Shown: positions 43,908 through 53,147, numbered from the stretch's first letter. The stretch is DNA of 64,000 nt from Brevibacterium sp. XM4083 (GCF_006489205.2 NZ_VFYR02000001.1:962555-1026554); one strand, 5' to 3'. Notes: generated from the letters alone by a model not told the origin. Numbers and translations are program-made.

Positions 43908-44642
43908 TCAGCGCAGAGGCGTATCGAGAGCTGAGAGCCGCATCAGAAAGCACGACGCCTCCTGCCCGTCAGCAGAAGGAGACCCAGTCGCGGTGGCCTC
44001 TGCTGGGCTGGTGGCCGGTGGGCAGGTGAGGAAGAGGGTGAAGGCGACCGAGTGCTCGGAGGCGACCGGTTCCTCGTTCCATATGCCGTCTCGGTGTCGG
44101 GTGCCTTCGATGGTGATGGCCGTGGCCCCTTCGGGCAATTGCCCGGGCCTGGCCTGTTCCAGGGCCTCATCCCACTGCTCGGGCACGTAGGCCTTCTCGA
44201 TGCTCAGGTGCTGGCGGGTGGAGTACTTGCGCAGCTCCACCCAGGCCTCGCGGGTCGGGAGGTAGCCGGCGATGTCAGAGGCCAGTCCGGCCTGCTCGCT
44301 CCCGCTGGGGTCGGCGAACTCCAACAGCGTGGCGGTGTAATCCAGAGGCCTCATCCCACTGGCGGTGTCCCAGGTGAACAGGGCCTCGGCGGCACTGCGG
44401 GCGAAGACCTCCGGATCCGTGGAGGCAGTGATGCCAGGGATCTCGATCTCGGCAGGGTTCCCCGACGGCGTTGGTGCCTCGGTGATGAGAGGGCCAGGAT
44501 CTGGGGCGGTGCGCTCGGGGTTGGCGGGGCCGATGATGATGCCGTAGACCCCGACCCCGGTGAGGATCAGCAGGATGATCGCGGCGATGGCCAGGGCGAT
44601 GTGGCGGCGGCGTAGCCGCGGTGAGTCATCAGTTCTCGTCAT
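43908..44642 (-). CDS. Membrane-anchored transfer protein (VirB8/TcpC-like?)
   Basis: A 244-residue protein with a short basic cytoplasmic start (RLRRRH), one span (about 14-36) and an extracytoplasmic alpha/beta domain, the layout of VirB8/TcpC channel components. No sequence motif proves the family. It is 15 bp upstream of the wall hydrolase and preceded by a CAGGTGCAC copy. The start MTRTDD at 44642 is chosen to give the correct membrane topology. Confidence 0.6.
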   Translation of the reverse strand: MTRTDDSPRLRRRHIALAIAAIILLILTGVGVYGIIIGPANPERTAPDPGPLITEAPTPSGNPAEIEIPGITASTDPEVFARSAAEALFTWDTASGMRPLDYTATLLEFADPSGSEQAGLASDIAGYLPTREAWVELRKYSTRQHLSIEKAYVPEQWDEALEQARPGQLPEGATAITIEGTRHRDGIWNEEPVASEHSVAFTLFLTCPPATSPAEATATGSPSADGQEASCFLMRLSALDTPLR

Positions 44643-44648
44643 ACCACC

Positions 44649-44657
44649 CAGGTGCAC
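44649..44657 (-). repeat. CAGGTGCAC element motif, copy 3
   Basis: Third copy of the 9-bp word, 7 bp upstream of the 44642 start codon, followed by CCTCGCACCCACGG, close to the flank of copy 4. Confidence 0.4.
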
Positions 44658-44690
44658 CCTCGCACCCACGGCGGTCGAAGCAGTAGGTCC

Positions 44691-45707
44691 CTACAGGGCG
44701 CGCAAGTGGCCTCGTCGGGGGTCGTCGTCCTGCTCGTCGCGGGCGGCGCGCAGCTGGTGGGCGAACTCGCTGGTCCCCTCCGCGGTGGCCAGGAAGCTGG
44801 TGATCTGTTCCTCGGTCAGCTCAGCGGCCAGGGCTTCGGCGTTGTAGTGGACCCACCAGTTCTCCAGCTCAAGCCAGGTCGCCAGGAACGCCCGCAGCGG
44901 CCAGCGAACGATCCGGGCCACCGGCTCCTCACCGGTAGCACCCGTGTCGTCACGGCTGGTAGGGGCCGGGGCGTCCTTGGCCCGGTGAACCCTGGCCAGC
45001 GCCTCGTCGGCGATGCTCTGCAAATTCGGAGTCCCGGCCATCGTGGCCTCGGACTGCTGCAGAGCACGGATGCGTTCATAGGCCGGGTGGACGGGGCCAC
45101 CGTCGTTGATCGCCTCCAGCTCCGCTGAGACCTGGTCCCGCAGTGCCTGAGGGGTCTCGGGGTCGGTGGCGAGCTGGTGCAGGTAGTTGATCTTGTCCAG
45201 CGTGGTGTGAGAGGCCCCGCCCGGGATCATCGCCGCCGCCTGCTCACGGGCCTCGCCGAGAGCCCCTGACGGTCCCGCAAATTTTGCGGGACCGTCTGAC
45301 CTGGGGTTTTGCTGATCACTGAACTGGCTGGCCTGCTTGCGTCGGTGGGCGTCTTCGGCCATGAGCGCCTTCAACTCCCGGTACAGGGCAGCGGCCTCGA
45401 CAGGGGTGAGGTCCTTGTGCTGGGTGTTCTCATCCTGTTCGGCCAGCAGGTGTCCGAGCCGATCCGAGATGCTCGAGCGCACCCACACATCCACCGTTCG
45501 CCATCCCAGCGTCTTCACCGCCGCTAGGCGGCGAGCGCCGCAGACCAGGTTCCCATCGGTGGTGATCGTCGGCGGCTGCAGCAGCCCGAGCTCAGAAATG
45601 GATGCGGCCAGGGCCTCGATGTCGCCGAGATCGGTCCGGTGCCGGTGCCCGATCGTGATCGAGGCGACGGCCCGCCGGAGCTCGATGTGACCGTGTCCCT
45701 GGCCCAT
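44691..45707 (-). CDS. parB: ParB/Spo0J-family protein of the element
   Basis: A 338-residue protein. The N-terminal ParB/Srx domain has the CTP-binding box LVCGARRLAAVKTLGW (about 53-68) and HLLAEQDENTQHKDLTP, and a central helical region (about 150-190) holds the usual KFA motif seen in element ParB proteins. It may partition or regulate the circular form of the element. No ParA gene is adjacent. Inside the gene is a 29-bp palindrome that could be its own binding site. The start overlaps the upstream stop (TGATG). Confidence 0.8.
   Translation of the reverse strand: MGQGHGHIELRRAVASITIGHRHRTDLGDIEALAASISELGLLQPPTITTDGNLVCGARRLAAVKTLGWRTVDVWVRSSISDRLGHLLAEQDENTQHKDLTPVEAAALYRELKALMAEDAHRRKQASQFSDQQNPRSDGPAKFAGPSGALGEAREQAAAMIPGGASHTTLDKINYLHQLATDPETPQALRDQVSAELEAINDGGPVHPAYERIRALQQSEATMAGTPNLQSIADEALARVHRAKDAPAPTSRDDTGATGEEPVARIVRWPLRAFLATWLELENWWVHYNAEALAAELTEEQITSFLATAEGTSEFAHQLRAARDEQDDDPRRGHLRAL
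45268..45296. repeat. Perfect 14-bp inverted repeat inside parB
   Basis: GACGGTCCCGCAAA (45268-45281) and TTTGCGGGACCGTC (45283-45296) flank a single T. It lies in the coding sequence for SDGPAKFAGPS. A perfect 28-of-29 palindrome within a ParB gene is a candidate parS or operator site. Confidence 0.65.
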
Positions 45708-46570
45708 CAGTGCGATCCTCTCCGGTGCGGGGCGGCCAGGGACAGGGTGAGGACCAGGTCGTCATCGCGCATCAGGATCGGCAGTGTTTCGCCGATGAGC
45801 AGCCGCAGCAGGATGCCGCGGCCGGTGTTGGTCGAGGCGTAGGCCGGGTGCGGGTGGCCGAGCATGGCCTTGAGCAGTACCGACCAGGATTCGGCCTCGA
45901 TATCCAGCAGTGCCTGGGCGTGCTTGTCCCGGCGCAGGGACTCATAGGCGGTGCGCCGGGAGCCGGCGCGGCCCAGTTCCTGGCAGACGTGCTCGACGGC
46001 GGCCCGGGCCAGTGCCGGTGGCCAGGTCATCGCGGTCACGAAGGCGACGGTGTCTTCGATCAGGCTGGTCGCGGTGGTGTAGGTGTCGTACTCCCGCCGG
46101 TCTTCGTTCTCGTCGTGCTCGACGGGATCCTCGGTGGGATCAGGATCGGTGACGTGGAACGCTTCGTGATAGTCCGTCAGCGGGTTCTCCCGGTCGGAGA
46201 TCCGTTCGGGGTCGTGGAAGGCCGAGACATGCGGGCGCCTCGCCTGGTGGACCGAGCACAGCAGGCCTTGGGCGCGTTCTTCGGCGATACAGGTGATCCG
46301 CACCGCATGGGTGATCACGCCCCACGGGTCTGTCGCGGTCCTCGCCGAGCGGGTGCGCATGACATCGAAGGCAGCGCTCGCCGCCTCCCAGGGGTCGAGG
46401 CCGTGCTTGCGAGCCAGCGGCGCGTACTTCGCGGCAGCGTGTTCCATCAGATCCGCCGCCACGGGATCAGACCGCCAGGCTTCGGCGCCGGTCTCGTGCA
46501 GGCGGTTCAGTAGGGCGCGCAAGCCCTCGCTGGTCGTGAAGTCTTCGGGTTCGAGCAAGCTGGTCTTCAT
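45707..46570 (-). CDS. Conserved element protein, unknown
   Basis: A 287-residue soluble protein starting MKTSLLEPED at 46570 behind GGAGG. It has a helical N-terminal half (LNRLHETGAEAWRSDPVAADL; LDPWEAASAAFDVMRTRSAR), an acidic linker (about 150-180) and a helical C-terminal part. The helix layout loosely recalls sigma-factor-like regulators, but no firm motif is present. It is coupled to parB by a one-base stop/start overlap, suggesting a shared maintenance or regulatory role. Confidence 0.58.
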   Translation of the reverse strand: MKTSLLEPEDFTTSEGLRALLNRLHETGAEAWRSDPVAADLMEHAAAKYAPLARKHGLDPWEAASAAFDVMRTRSARTATDPWGVITHAVRITCIAEERAQGLLCSVHQARRPHVSAFHDPERISDRENPLTDYHEAFHVTDPDPTEDPVEHDENEDRREYDTYTTATSLIEDTVAFVTAMTWPPALARAAVEHVCQELGRAGSRRTAYESLRRDKHAQALLDIEAESWSVLLKAMLGHPHPAYASTNTGRGILLRLLIGETLPILMRDDDLVLTLSLAAPHRRGSH

Positions 46571-46590
46571 CGGGGTTACCTCCTGATACT

Positions 46591-46599
46591 CAGGTGCAC
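46591..46599 (-). repeat. CAGGTGCAC element motif, copy 4
   Basis: Fourth copy of the 9-bp word, 21 bp upstream of the 46570 start codon. Its downstream flank (ATCGCTGCCCACGG) resembles that of copy 3. Confidence 0.4.
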
Positions 46600-46655
46600 A
46601 TCGCTGCCCACGGATGCGGATGGGGGTCGGTTGGGGTCTCATGGGTGCTCATCGC

Positions 46656-47153
46656 CTAGTTCCGTCCCAGGGCCGACCGGGTGGCCGGTTCGCGGGTGAA
46701 TCCGCGGCCGAAAGACTTCAGCGAGGGCAGCTTCTTCGCCGCATAGGCCCCTGCCGTCTTCCCGGCGGTGGCCAGGCCGCGGTCGACCTTGCGGGCCAGG
46801 TGCTCCTGCAGGGCGATCCCGCGTCCGGCCATCGCCGCCGAGGACCGGGCGACCAGATCGGTCGGGCGCACCCAGTCGACCCCGCGGCCCTGTGGTGCCT
46901 TCAGGCGTTGGAGGAGGCTGGCCCGACGCGTAGCGGTTTTCTCGTGCTCGATCGCCTCCGGGGTACCGGTGCCGTGTCCCTCGGCGATCCGCGCGGTCTC
47001 CTGCTCTGGCTCCGGTTCGGGCAGGTCCCGCCCCGGGGTGTGGTCGGCGCCTGAGTCCGGGGTGGGCGCGGTGTTCAGCGCGTCCCAGGGTTCGGGATCG
47101 GGTGGGGTGAAGCTGTCCCAGTTCTCTGCCGCCCAGGCGTTCTCGGAACCCAT
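46656..47153 (-). CDS. Small conserved element protein, unknown
   Basis: A 165-residue protein starting MGSENAWAAENWD at 47153 (AGAAGGAGAG upstream). The first 70 residues are acidic and Pro-rich, and the rest is basic and helical (KKLPSLKSFGRGF). There is no membrane span. It begins inside the end of the DUF2637 gene (79-bp overlap). Its basic C-terminus suggests DNA or membrane binding, but the function is unknown. Confidence 0.55.
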   Translation of the reverse strand: MGSENAWAAENWDSFTPPDPEPWDALNTAPTPDSGADHTPGRDLPEPEPEQETARIAEGHGTGTPEAIEHEKTATRRASLLQRLKAPQGRGVDWVRPTDLVARSSAAMAGRGIALQEHLARKVDRGLATAGKTAGAYAAKKLPSLKSFGRGFTREPATRSALGRN

Positions 47154-47998
47154 GATGTGCTCTCCTTCTCTGCAGCCTCGTCCGGGTGGGATGGGGCGGT
47201 GGTGGTCTGGCGGGTGCGCCAGCGTCCGATGGTGGAGGGGTGAACGTTCAGGTGCGCGGCGATGGCCTTGTTCGACCACCCGGCCTCCCACAGCCGAGCC
47301 GCCTCAGCCCTCCGATCCGGCATTGGAGTCTCAGAGTCGGCGTTTGGCCAGGCGACGTGGGCTCTCTCGTCTGATGTCGTCTGGCGGGGTGCGGCTGAGT
47401 CTTGTTCGGCCTGCTCCGGTGCCGTCGGCGTCAGGGCCGGCGCGGGCAGGTCTGCCACGGTGGCCGAGGTCAGCACAGCCTCGTCCGGGGTCTGCCGCTC
47501 CTCGCTCACGTCGACCTCGAGGAGGCGGTCGGGCCTGGGCGGAGCGCTGACCGCCTCTGCGCCGGGCGGCTCCGAGGCTGGCGTGTGGTGGGTGGAGCGG
47601 ATCAGGACGACGGTCAGGTGTGTCGAGGCCAGCAGCACCAGCGGCGGGACCGAGGCGATGACCGAGGCCAGCAGACCCGGTACTGATGCCTCAGCGGCGA
47701 CGACGGCATGCATCGCGTTGGCGGTGACCGAAACCAGAGCACCGGCGACCAGCAACCCCCACGGGTACCAGGCGCCGGGGCGTCCATCGAGGGCCACGAC
47801 AGCGATGGTGGCAACGACGATGAGCCCATCGACCAGCAGCGGCCACACCCATGCCTGGGAGCCGGCGATACCGGAGCGCCGGGCCAGATCCGCCAGGGCG
47901 GTGAAGGACAGCCAGAATGCGCCCAGGGCGATGCCGATCGTTCCGCCGGCAGCCGTGATGACCGCCCACCCCCACCGTTGCGAACCGACCATGATCAC
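47075..47998 (-). CDS. DUF2637 membrane protein with C-terminal helix-turn-helix
   Basis: A 307-residue protein. The N-terminal 115 residues carry four membrane spans in the DUF2637 pattern (WVWPLLVDGLIVVATIAVVAL, here between residues 51 and 71), seen in Streptomyces plasmid-spread (Spd) and ICE proteins. A disordered Pro/Ala linker follows, then a C-terminal helix-turn-helix (RLWEAGWSNKAIAAHL, then HPSTIGRWR, about 240-265). A GTG start overlaps the primase stop. It may couple intercellular spread to a DNA-bound state (inference). Confidence 0.75.
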   Translation of the reverse strand: MIMVGSQRWGWAVITAAGGTIGIALGAFWLSFTALADLARRSGIAGSQAWVWPLLVDGLIVVATIAVVALDGRPGAWYPWGLLVAGALVSVTANAMHAVVAAEASVPGLLASVIASVPPLVLLASTHLTVVLIRSTHHTPASEPPGAEAVSAPPRPDRLLEVDVSEERQTPDEAVLTSATVADLPAPALTPTAPEQAEQDSAAPRQTTSDERAHVAWPNADSETPMPDRRAEAARLWEAGWSNKAIAAHLNVHPSTIGRWRTRQTTTAPSHPDEAAEKESTSWVPRTPGRQRTGTASPHPIPNPGTR

Positions 47999-48927
47999 AT
48001 CACCCGGTACACCGGCGGATGCGATGGGCCCGTTCGTGCCGGAGTGAACGAGCTCTGCTGATCAGTCGCGGATGAGCCTTGGCGTGCCCCAGTGCCGTGG
48101 ACATTGGCGTAAGCCGAGCGCACTGTCCGGCTGATCTCCCGCTGCCCTAGACCCGCCTGACCCGCGGCAGCACCGAGAACGTCCAGAGCATCGTTGGGAG
48201 ACGTCCCGTTCTCGGCGAGACGGCAGGCAGCCTTGAACAGACCGAGGTTCCTTTCGCCTTCGCGCAGACTCGCCACCCGCTCAGCCAGGGCAGCGACATT
48301 CGCGGAACGGGGTGCCCCGCGCGACTCAGGGGCAGGGACCTGCGGCCTGGGGTCAAGGAAGTCCCGCAACCGCTGGGCATCCAAAGCGGAGGCGGGCCCG
48401 TGATTGATCTGCTCGAGCGTGTAGTGACGCTGTTGCCCGTCGATGCTGCGATGAGACGGCGGGACGATGATGTAGCCGCCGTCCCCGCGGAAATCGACAC
48501 CGGCACGCGCTGCTTGCCAGGAACGCTGCGGGGTCTGAGGCGTGGCGGGGTAGAACAAGTGGGCCCCGCCCGAGGGTGTACGAGTGACGACTTCCCAATG
48601 CCCGAGCATGCCCGCGTCGTGAGCACGGTTGATCGCGTCGAAACCGTTGACTCGCTCGTGCAGGTCGACGTCGACCACGACCACGCCGCTGGTGCCGCCG
48701 GTAGGCAGGCCGATATTGGCGTTGGGGATCTGATCCCACCACGTCCGGATCTGATGAAGATCCGCGGTCGCGTCATGGAACCCACCGTGGGTCAGAGGGC
48801 GCTTGCCGTTCGGCGCACAGGGGAAGATGGGCACCCCGGCACGGGCGAACTCGCGTGCAGCCGCACCGGTCGGCCACGAATCGTCGATCTGCAGGAGGAC
48901 TGAGGAGACGGCGCCGTGCTCAGCCAT
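47995..48927 (-). CDS. Bifunctional primase-polymerase (prim-pol domain) replication protein
   Basis: A 310-residue protein with an N-terminal prim-pol domain (about 20-190): VPIFPCAPNGKRPL, IGLPTGGTSGVVVVDVDLHE (the DxD metal site), and GAHLFYPA. A short helical C-terminal region (about 215-280) follows. Such proteins start replication of ICEs and plasmids or prime the transferred strand. There is no helicase domain, unlike longer homologues. ATG at 48927 is used (a GTG lies one codon upstream). It is the first gene of the leftward block. Confidence 0.8.
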   Translation of the reverse strand: MAEHGAVSSVLLQIDDSWPTGAAAREFARAGVPIFPCAPNGKRPLTHGGFHDATADLHQIRTWWDQIPNANIGLPTGGTSGVVVVDVDLHERVNGFDAINRAHDAGMLGHWEVVTRTPSGGAHLFYPATPQTPQRSWQAARAGVDFRGDGGYIIVPPSHRSIDGQQRHYTLEQINHGPASALDAQRLRDFLDPRPQVPAPESRGAPRSANVAALAERVASLREGERNLGLFKAACRLAENGTSPNDALDVLGAAAGQAGLGQREISRTVRSAYANVHGTGARQGSSATDQQSSFTPARTGPSHPPVYRVM

Positions 48928-49244
48928 CACGCACGCATCTCTCGCGTGAAGCGCATGCCCACGCTCTCGACTCTGGGGCTAGCGTCGCTCTTGTGTGCTC
49001 CGCTCCATCGTGTGCTCATCACCAGGTCTCCTCACCGCAGTTCCTATCCCGGGGTGTGGGATAAGTCCTGCTACCGGCAGGTGCGCGGGTGGAACCCGGC
49101 GAGTCGAGACGGTCGTACTCACGGTCGGTGAGTAGTCTGGCCGTCAGACCGCGTGTCGCATCTGACGTTCATCTGGCATAGCAAGCCAAGAAGCCGCGTG
49201 GTGATGAGAGTTGCGAAAGATGTCTGATCAGCACGTGCCGATGT
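48928..49244. other. Gene-free junction between transfer module and cargo
   Basis: These 317 bases hold the promoter side of the primase gene and the end of the AraC-type gene. GTCTG-N5-CAGAC (49136-49150) is a short inverted repeat. No gene or mobile-element end is visible. The transfer module (left) and the cargo (right) meet here. Confidence 0.35.
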
Positions 49245-50258
49245 CTAAATCCGACGGGTCGACTCGGCACTGACCTCCATGCTTCGGAACCGTTGCGGCG
49301 AGATTCCGGTAGCCGCGCGGAAGACTTTCGAGGCGTGATCACGCGAGCGCCATCCCACCGAGAGAGCGATCTCACCGATCGTGAGGTCTGTTTCCCGGAG
49401 TAGACGAGCCATCTCCTGCACCCTGAGCAACACCAGGTGTGCCAGCGGCGTTTTCCCATAGGCCTCGCGGTAAACACGTGCAAGTTGACGTTCGGAGAGA
49501 TGAGCGACGTCTGACAGTTCCTTCACCGTCCAACGCCGAGCCAGGTCAGCCGTGATCGCCTCATAGACCTTCTGTGCTTCTCGTCGTAGCGGATGAAAAC
49601 GGCGGTAACGCGTCGTCAGACTCGGACCGGACCCGACGAACGTCTGTGGCGTGCTGGTCTGGACGAACGGCGCGATACGATCAGCGATCGATGCCCAGAG
49701 CGACTGCATTCTGTGGAAGCGACCTCTCGGGGCCCCGGCGACGCTGAGGCCGACCAGCTCATCTAGCCAGGGCATGAGAAGGCTCGCTTGTTCCTCACCA
49801 AGTGAGAGCACCTGGGCGGGCTCGGTATAGAGGGTGTTGGCCAAGGTATAGGCGTCGAGCCTACTGTTCAGGACACCCACGTGCTGCCAGAAGAGCTGGT
49901 CTAGCACGTAGTCGATATCGAGGTAGATCGTAGTGACCGTGTTATGCCCTTCGGGCTCGCTACCGCAAAGGACACCAGGGCCCAAAAGCACCGCGTCGCC
50001 CAGCTTAATGTGGTGTTCACCAAAGTAGTGGCTGTAGAGGATTGCGGAGCCGTCGCGGACAACAATGAGCTTCACACAGTCATATGCAAAAGGGCCTGAC
50101 GGTCGGTAGACCGTGGTGGTCCGGGCAACGATAGGTCGAAACCAAGATGTGCCACGCTGACACATCCCAGTGCTAGACCGAGTCGCCATCGCATACGGAT
50201 CGAGATCCACATCGCCTGATCGCTGCGATCCCTGCCAACACATTTCCGGGGAAGTCAC
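49245..50258 (-). CDS. AraC-family transcriptional regulator
   Basis: A 337-residue regulator. An N-terminal ligand/dimer domain of cupin character (about 60-140) precedes the C-terminal double helix-turn-helix (about 225-325), with LSDVAHLSERQLARVYREAYGKTP (first helix pair, here cut by position 245-268) and IGEIALSVGWRSRDHASKVFRAATGISPQRFR-type second part. The GTG start at 50258 is uncertain, as ATG codons follow at 50243 and later. It is the last gene of the cargo strand and has lower GC than the transfer genes. It may regulate cargo or element functions. The target is not evident. Confidence 0.78.
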   Translation of the reverse strand: MTSPEMCWQGSQRSGDVDLDPYAMATRSSTGMCQRGTSWFRPIVARTTTVYRPSGPFAYDCVKLIVVRDGSAILYSHYFGEHHIKLGDAVLLGPGVLCGSEPEGHNTVTTIYLDIDYVLDQLFWQHVGVLNSRLDAYTLANTLYTEPAQVLSLGEEQASLLMPWLDELVGLSVAGAPRGRFHRMQSLWASIADRIAPFVQTSTPQTFVGSGPSLTTRYRRFHPLRREAQKVYEAITADLARRWTVKELSDVAHLSERQLARVYREAYGKTPLAHLVLLRVQEMARLLRETDLTIGEIALSVGWRSRDHASKVFRAATGISPQRFRSMEVSAESTRRI

Positions 50259-50477
50259 GATTGACTTCTATGCGATCTATAAGAGCGGATAAACCTATTC
50301 GTGATGCGACGAGTAATGACACGTCCCGCCTCCGGGAGTCTTGGATCATGAACCTGGAAGCGCCTTCCGTCTCCCTCTCCGTTATGGACTTCTATAGCCA
50401 AGTGAAACTCCCTGGCTGGGAGCGCCAGAGAGAAGCTATACATCTGGCGCCCCCAACCCACGAGTCATGTGAGCCCA

Positions 50478-51365
50478 TCAGGACTCGTTGCGAGGGAACC
50501 GCTGCTTAAAGTCGAATGCGACGTCCTTCATAGACATGAACTCGACACCGTCATGCTTTGACATATGTTCGATGAACCGCTCCAGCATCAGGAGGTTCTG
50601 TGGGCGACCGCTCACATCCGGATGGATTGTCATGGGGAAGACGGCGTAGTCCATCTCGCGGTATACCCAGTCGAATTGATCCTGCCATAGCGACTCGATT
50701 GCCCGAGGAGTTACATATCCGTGGCTGTTCGCGCTTCCCTTGACGAACATCATGGGAGGTTGATCATCCAGATACCAGCTTGCCGGGATCTCAACAAGGT
50801 CGGTCTCTGTGCCGCGCACGAGTGGCTTCATCCACTCCTTCGCGGAAGCCGCCTCATAATTGATCGGCGTCCACTCATCTCCGGCGCGCACATAGTACGG
50901 TGTGTGATCGTGGTGCATGAGCGAGTGGTCGTAGAGGAACCCGCGCTCGCGCAGGATCTCATGGGTGGCCGTTGAGAACTCCCACCAGGGTGCCACGTAA
51001 CCCAGCGGTCGCTCTCCCATGCGTGACTCGAACAGCTCCAGACAGTAGTCTGCGACTTCTGCCTCCTGCTCAGGCGTCATCGACAGCGGGTTTTCGTGGC
51101 TGTAGCCGTGCATCCCGACTTCGTGGCCCGCGGCTACCGTAGCTTCGAACTTATCGGGAAACGTCTCAATCGAGTGTCCGGGCCAGAACCACGTCACTGA
51201 AACCCTGCGATCGTTCACTAGTTTGAGCAGTCGTGGTACGCCCAGCTCTCCCGCAAACATCCCGCGGGATATATCACTTGGGGAGTCTTGTCCTCCGTAG
51301 GAGCCGAGCCATCCTGCGACGGCGTCCACATCGATACCAATTGACACCATGATCTTCTTTGACAT
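50478..51365 (-). CDS. Polysaccharide-deacetylase-fold hydrolase, HP0310/cyclic-imidase type
   Basis: A 295-residue NodB-fold metal hydrolase. It closely follows Helicobacter pylori HP0310 (PgdA) from memory, including [39 protein letters not shown] and YVAPWWEFS. The metal ligands Asp14, His86 and His90 are all present at the HP0310 positions. It has no signal peptide, so it is cytoplasmic. This subgroup includes cyclic imide hydrolases as well as the reported peptidoglycan deacetylase, so imide or lactam opening is as likely as glycan deacetylation. A 229-bp gap separates it from the MFS gene upstream. Confidence 0.8.
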   Translation of the reverse strand: MSKKIMVSIGIDVDAVAGWLGSYGGQDSPSDISRGMFAGELGVPRLLKLVNDRRVSVTWFWPGHSIETFPDKFEATVAAGHEVGMHGYSHENPLSMTPEQEAEVADYCLELFESRMGERPLGYVAPWWEFSTATHEILRERGFLYDHSLMHHDHTPYYVRAGDEWTPINYEAASAKEWMKPLVRGTETDLVEIPASWYLDDQPPMMFVKGSANSHGYVTPRAIESLWQDQFDWVYREMDYAVFPMTIHPDVSGRPQNLLMLERFIEHMSKHDGVEFMSMKDVAFDFKQRFPRNES

Positions 51366-51594
51366 TTCGCCTGTCTCCTTCGTGGTTTCCGGTTTCCTGT
51401 TCTCAACCTTCGGCTTGAGCGTTCGATCAATTTGCGTACGCGCAGGGGAGAGGATCTCCTATGTCCTATCGGGGGTCGTCGTGTTCCATTTCTTGTGCGG
51501 GACGGATACTGCTTCCCTTCTCTCGAAGATGATCCTTTCCTAACTAGGAGCCGGACTGTGGTACTCAGAAAAATGCCTCGTCTACGGTTTGCAA

Positions 51595-52677
51595 CTAGCC
51601 TTGAATCGTCAGCCAGCCGGCGGCAAGTGCGCCAATTCCTAAACCGCCATCGAAGGCGATATTCCATCCTGCGCTGGCCGTTTCCGTCGCTCGGGAGGTC
51701 CGGGCGCGCCGCATCATGGCGGTCAGGGCAGCCGTCTGGCCTACACCTGAGGCAAATCCGATGACTGCAACGGCAACGAGGATGCCCAGCTGAGAAGTGA
51801 TGACAGAGAAGCCCACCGTTGACAGGGTGAGGAGCCCGACAGCCAGCACCAGGATGAGCAGTGGTGGGTACCGATCGGAGAGATGTCCTCCGACCAGGCG
51901 GCCTGGTGCCAAGGTCACCTGGATGATCAATGCGGCCAGGACGGGCAGCCAAGCGCCGCTTGTATTGCCTACGGAGGACAGAACGGCGGCGTAGAGGCTC
52001 ACTGCGAGTAGGTGACCAAGCAGACTGATACTGACAACTGCAGTAGCGGAAGAGGCCCGCGGACCCGCTAGTTGGTCCGCGACCGTGGCCTCCTCGGGTC
52101 CGTGACCTGCCTGTGAATCAGAACGGTGCCCTGTCGTTGCCTTCGCTTGCCAGGCAGGGAGGAGGGCGCACAGTGCGAAGGCGCAACCGACGACGGCGAC
52201 AGCCAGTTGACCCCCCTGCTCGACAGCGTAGAGGCCGATCGGAGCGCCTAAAGCTCCACCCGCTGCCGAACCGAAGCCGTATGTGCCCAGGGCACGGCCT
52301 GTCTGCCCCGGTGCCGCTTGTTCTTTTACCCAGACGGTGCTCATCACTACGAAGACCCCGAAGCCGAGACCGAGAAGGAGCGAACCTGGCCACTGGTTCG
52401 CCACCGGTAAAACCGCGCTTCCCACCCCCATCGACGTGAGTGCGAGCATGACGGCGAGGCGCCGGTTCTTGACCCAGTTTCGTCCCAGGAGCAGGAGCGG
52501 TTGGACGGCGACGACAACCAACATCACGATGCCGACGCGGGTACCGGCTGAGATCCCGGTTCCATCGAGAGTGCTCGATGCTGTCGTGTAGAAAGTGTAG
52601 AACGCGGCGAACCCGCCGCCCGCTGCCGTGGCGATTCGAGCCACAGAGCGGGCGGGGGCGGGCCGACGGGATGTCAC
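51595..52677 (-). CDS. MFS transporter, apparently missing the last span
   Basis: A 360-residue major-facilitator protein with about 11 hydrophobic spans and a central cytoplasmic linker (about 185-210). It ends right after the eleventh span (LGIGALAAGWLTIQG), about 40 residues short of a usual 12-span MFS, with a 229-bp non-coding gap after it. It may be C-terminally truncated. A GTG start overlaps the SMR stop (GTGA). With the SMR pair it would export the cargo product or a toxic amine. The substrate is unknown. Confidence 0.72.
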   Translation of the reverse strand: MTSRRPAPARSVARIATAAGGGFAAFYTFYTTASSTLDGTGISAGTRVGIVMLVVVAVQPLLLLGRNWVKNRRLAVMLALTSMGVGSAVLPVANQWPGSLLLGLGFGVFVVMSTVWVKEQAAPGQTGRALGTYGFGSAAGGALGAPIGLYAVEQGGQLAVAVVGCAFALCALLPAWQAKATTGHRSDSQAGHGPEEATVADQLAGPRASSATAVVSISLLGHLLAVSLYAAVLSSVGNTSGAWLPVLAALIIQVTLAPGRLVGGHLSDRYPPLLILVLAVGLLTLSTVGFSVITSQLGILVAVAVIGFASGVGQTAALTAMMRRARTSRATETASAGWNIAFDGGLGIGALAAGWLTIQG

Positions 52678-53108
52678 TGGTGCTGTTCCGGGGCCGCGAT
52701 GGCCTGGTCATCGCCCTTCTTCGCCTCGAGCTTTGGGCTGTCGGCGAGCTTGAGCCAGATGACACCGCCGATGATGACCGCCAGCCAGAACGCCTTCACG
52801 AGGGTGAGGGTCTCATCGAAGAAGACAGGTCCCAGTAGGGCGGCGCCGACGGCGCCGATGCCAGCCCAGACGGCGTAACCGATGCCAACGTCAATCTTCT
52901 TCAGAGCCACACTGAGGAAGAACAGAGTGAAGAGGAAGAAGACGATCGCTACGAGGGACCAAGTGAGATTGGTGAATCCTTCGCTGCCGTTAACGCTGAG
53001 GGCATATCCAACTTCGAATCCTCCGGCGAGTAGCAGGGCCAGCCAGGGGCCCGCCTTTTTCTCAGTGGTTTCCGGGGCGGTGGTGTCGCGGGTCGCAGTG
53101 GTGGTCAT
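52674..53108 (-). CDS. SMR-family efflux subunit A
   Basis: A 144-residue small multidrug resistance protein with four spans. The essential membrane Glu is present (LLAGGFEVGYALS, about residue 32), and the N- and C-terminal extensions (about 22 and 22 residues) are longer than in EmrE. The adjacent gene encodes a second SMR protein, so the two likely form a hetero-oligomeric pair (as EbrAB or YkkCD). It would exchange protons for small cations such as guanidinium, quaternary amines or the product of this cluster. Confidence 0.85.
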   Translation of the reverse strand: MTTTATRDTTAPETTEKKAGPWLALLLAGGFEVGYALSVNGSEGFTNLTWSLVAIVFFLFTLFFLSVALKKIDVGIGYAVWAGIGAVGAALLGPVFFDETLTLVKAFWLAVIIGGVIWLKLADSPKLEAKKGDDQAIAAPEQHQ

Positions 53109-53147
53109 GACTGCACTCCTTTCTTAAGCTTGGGCAGGGGAGAGTGA

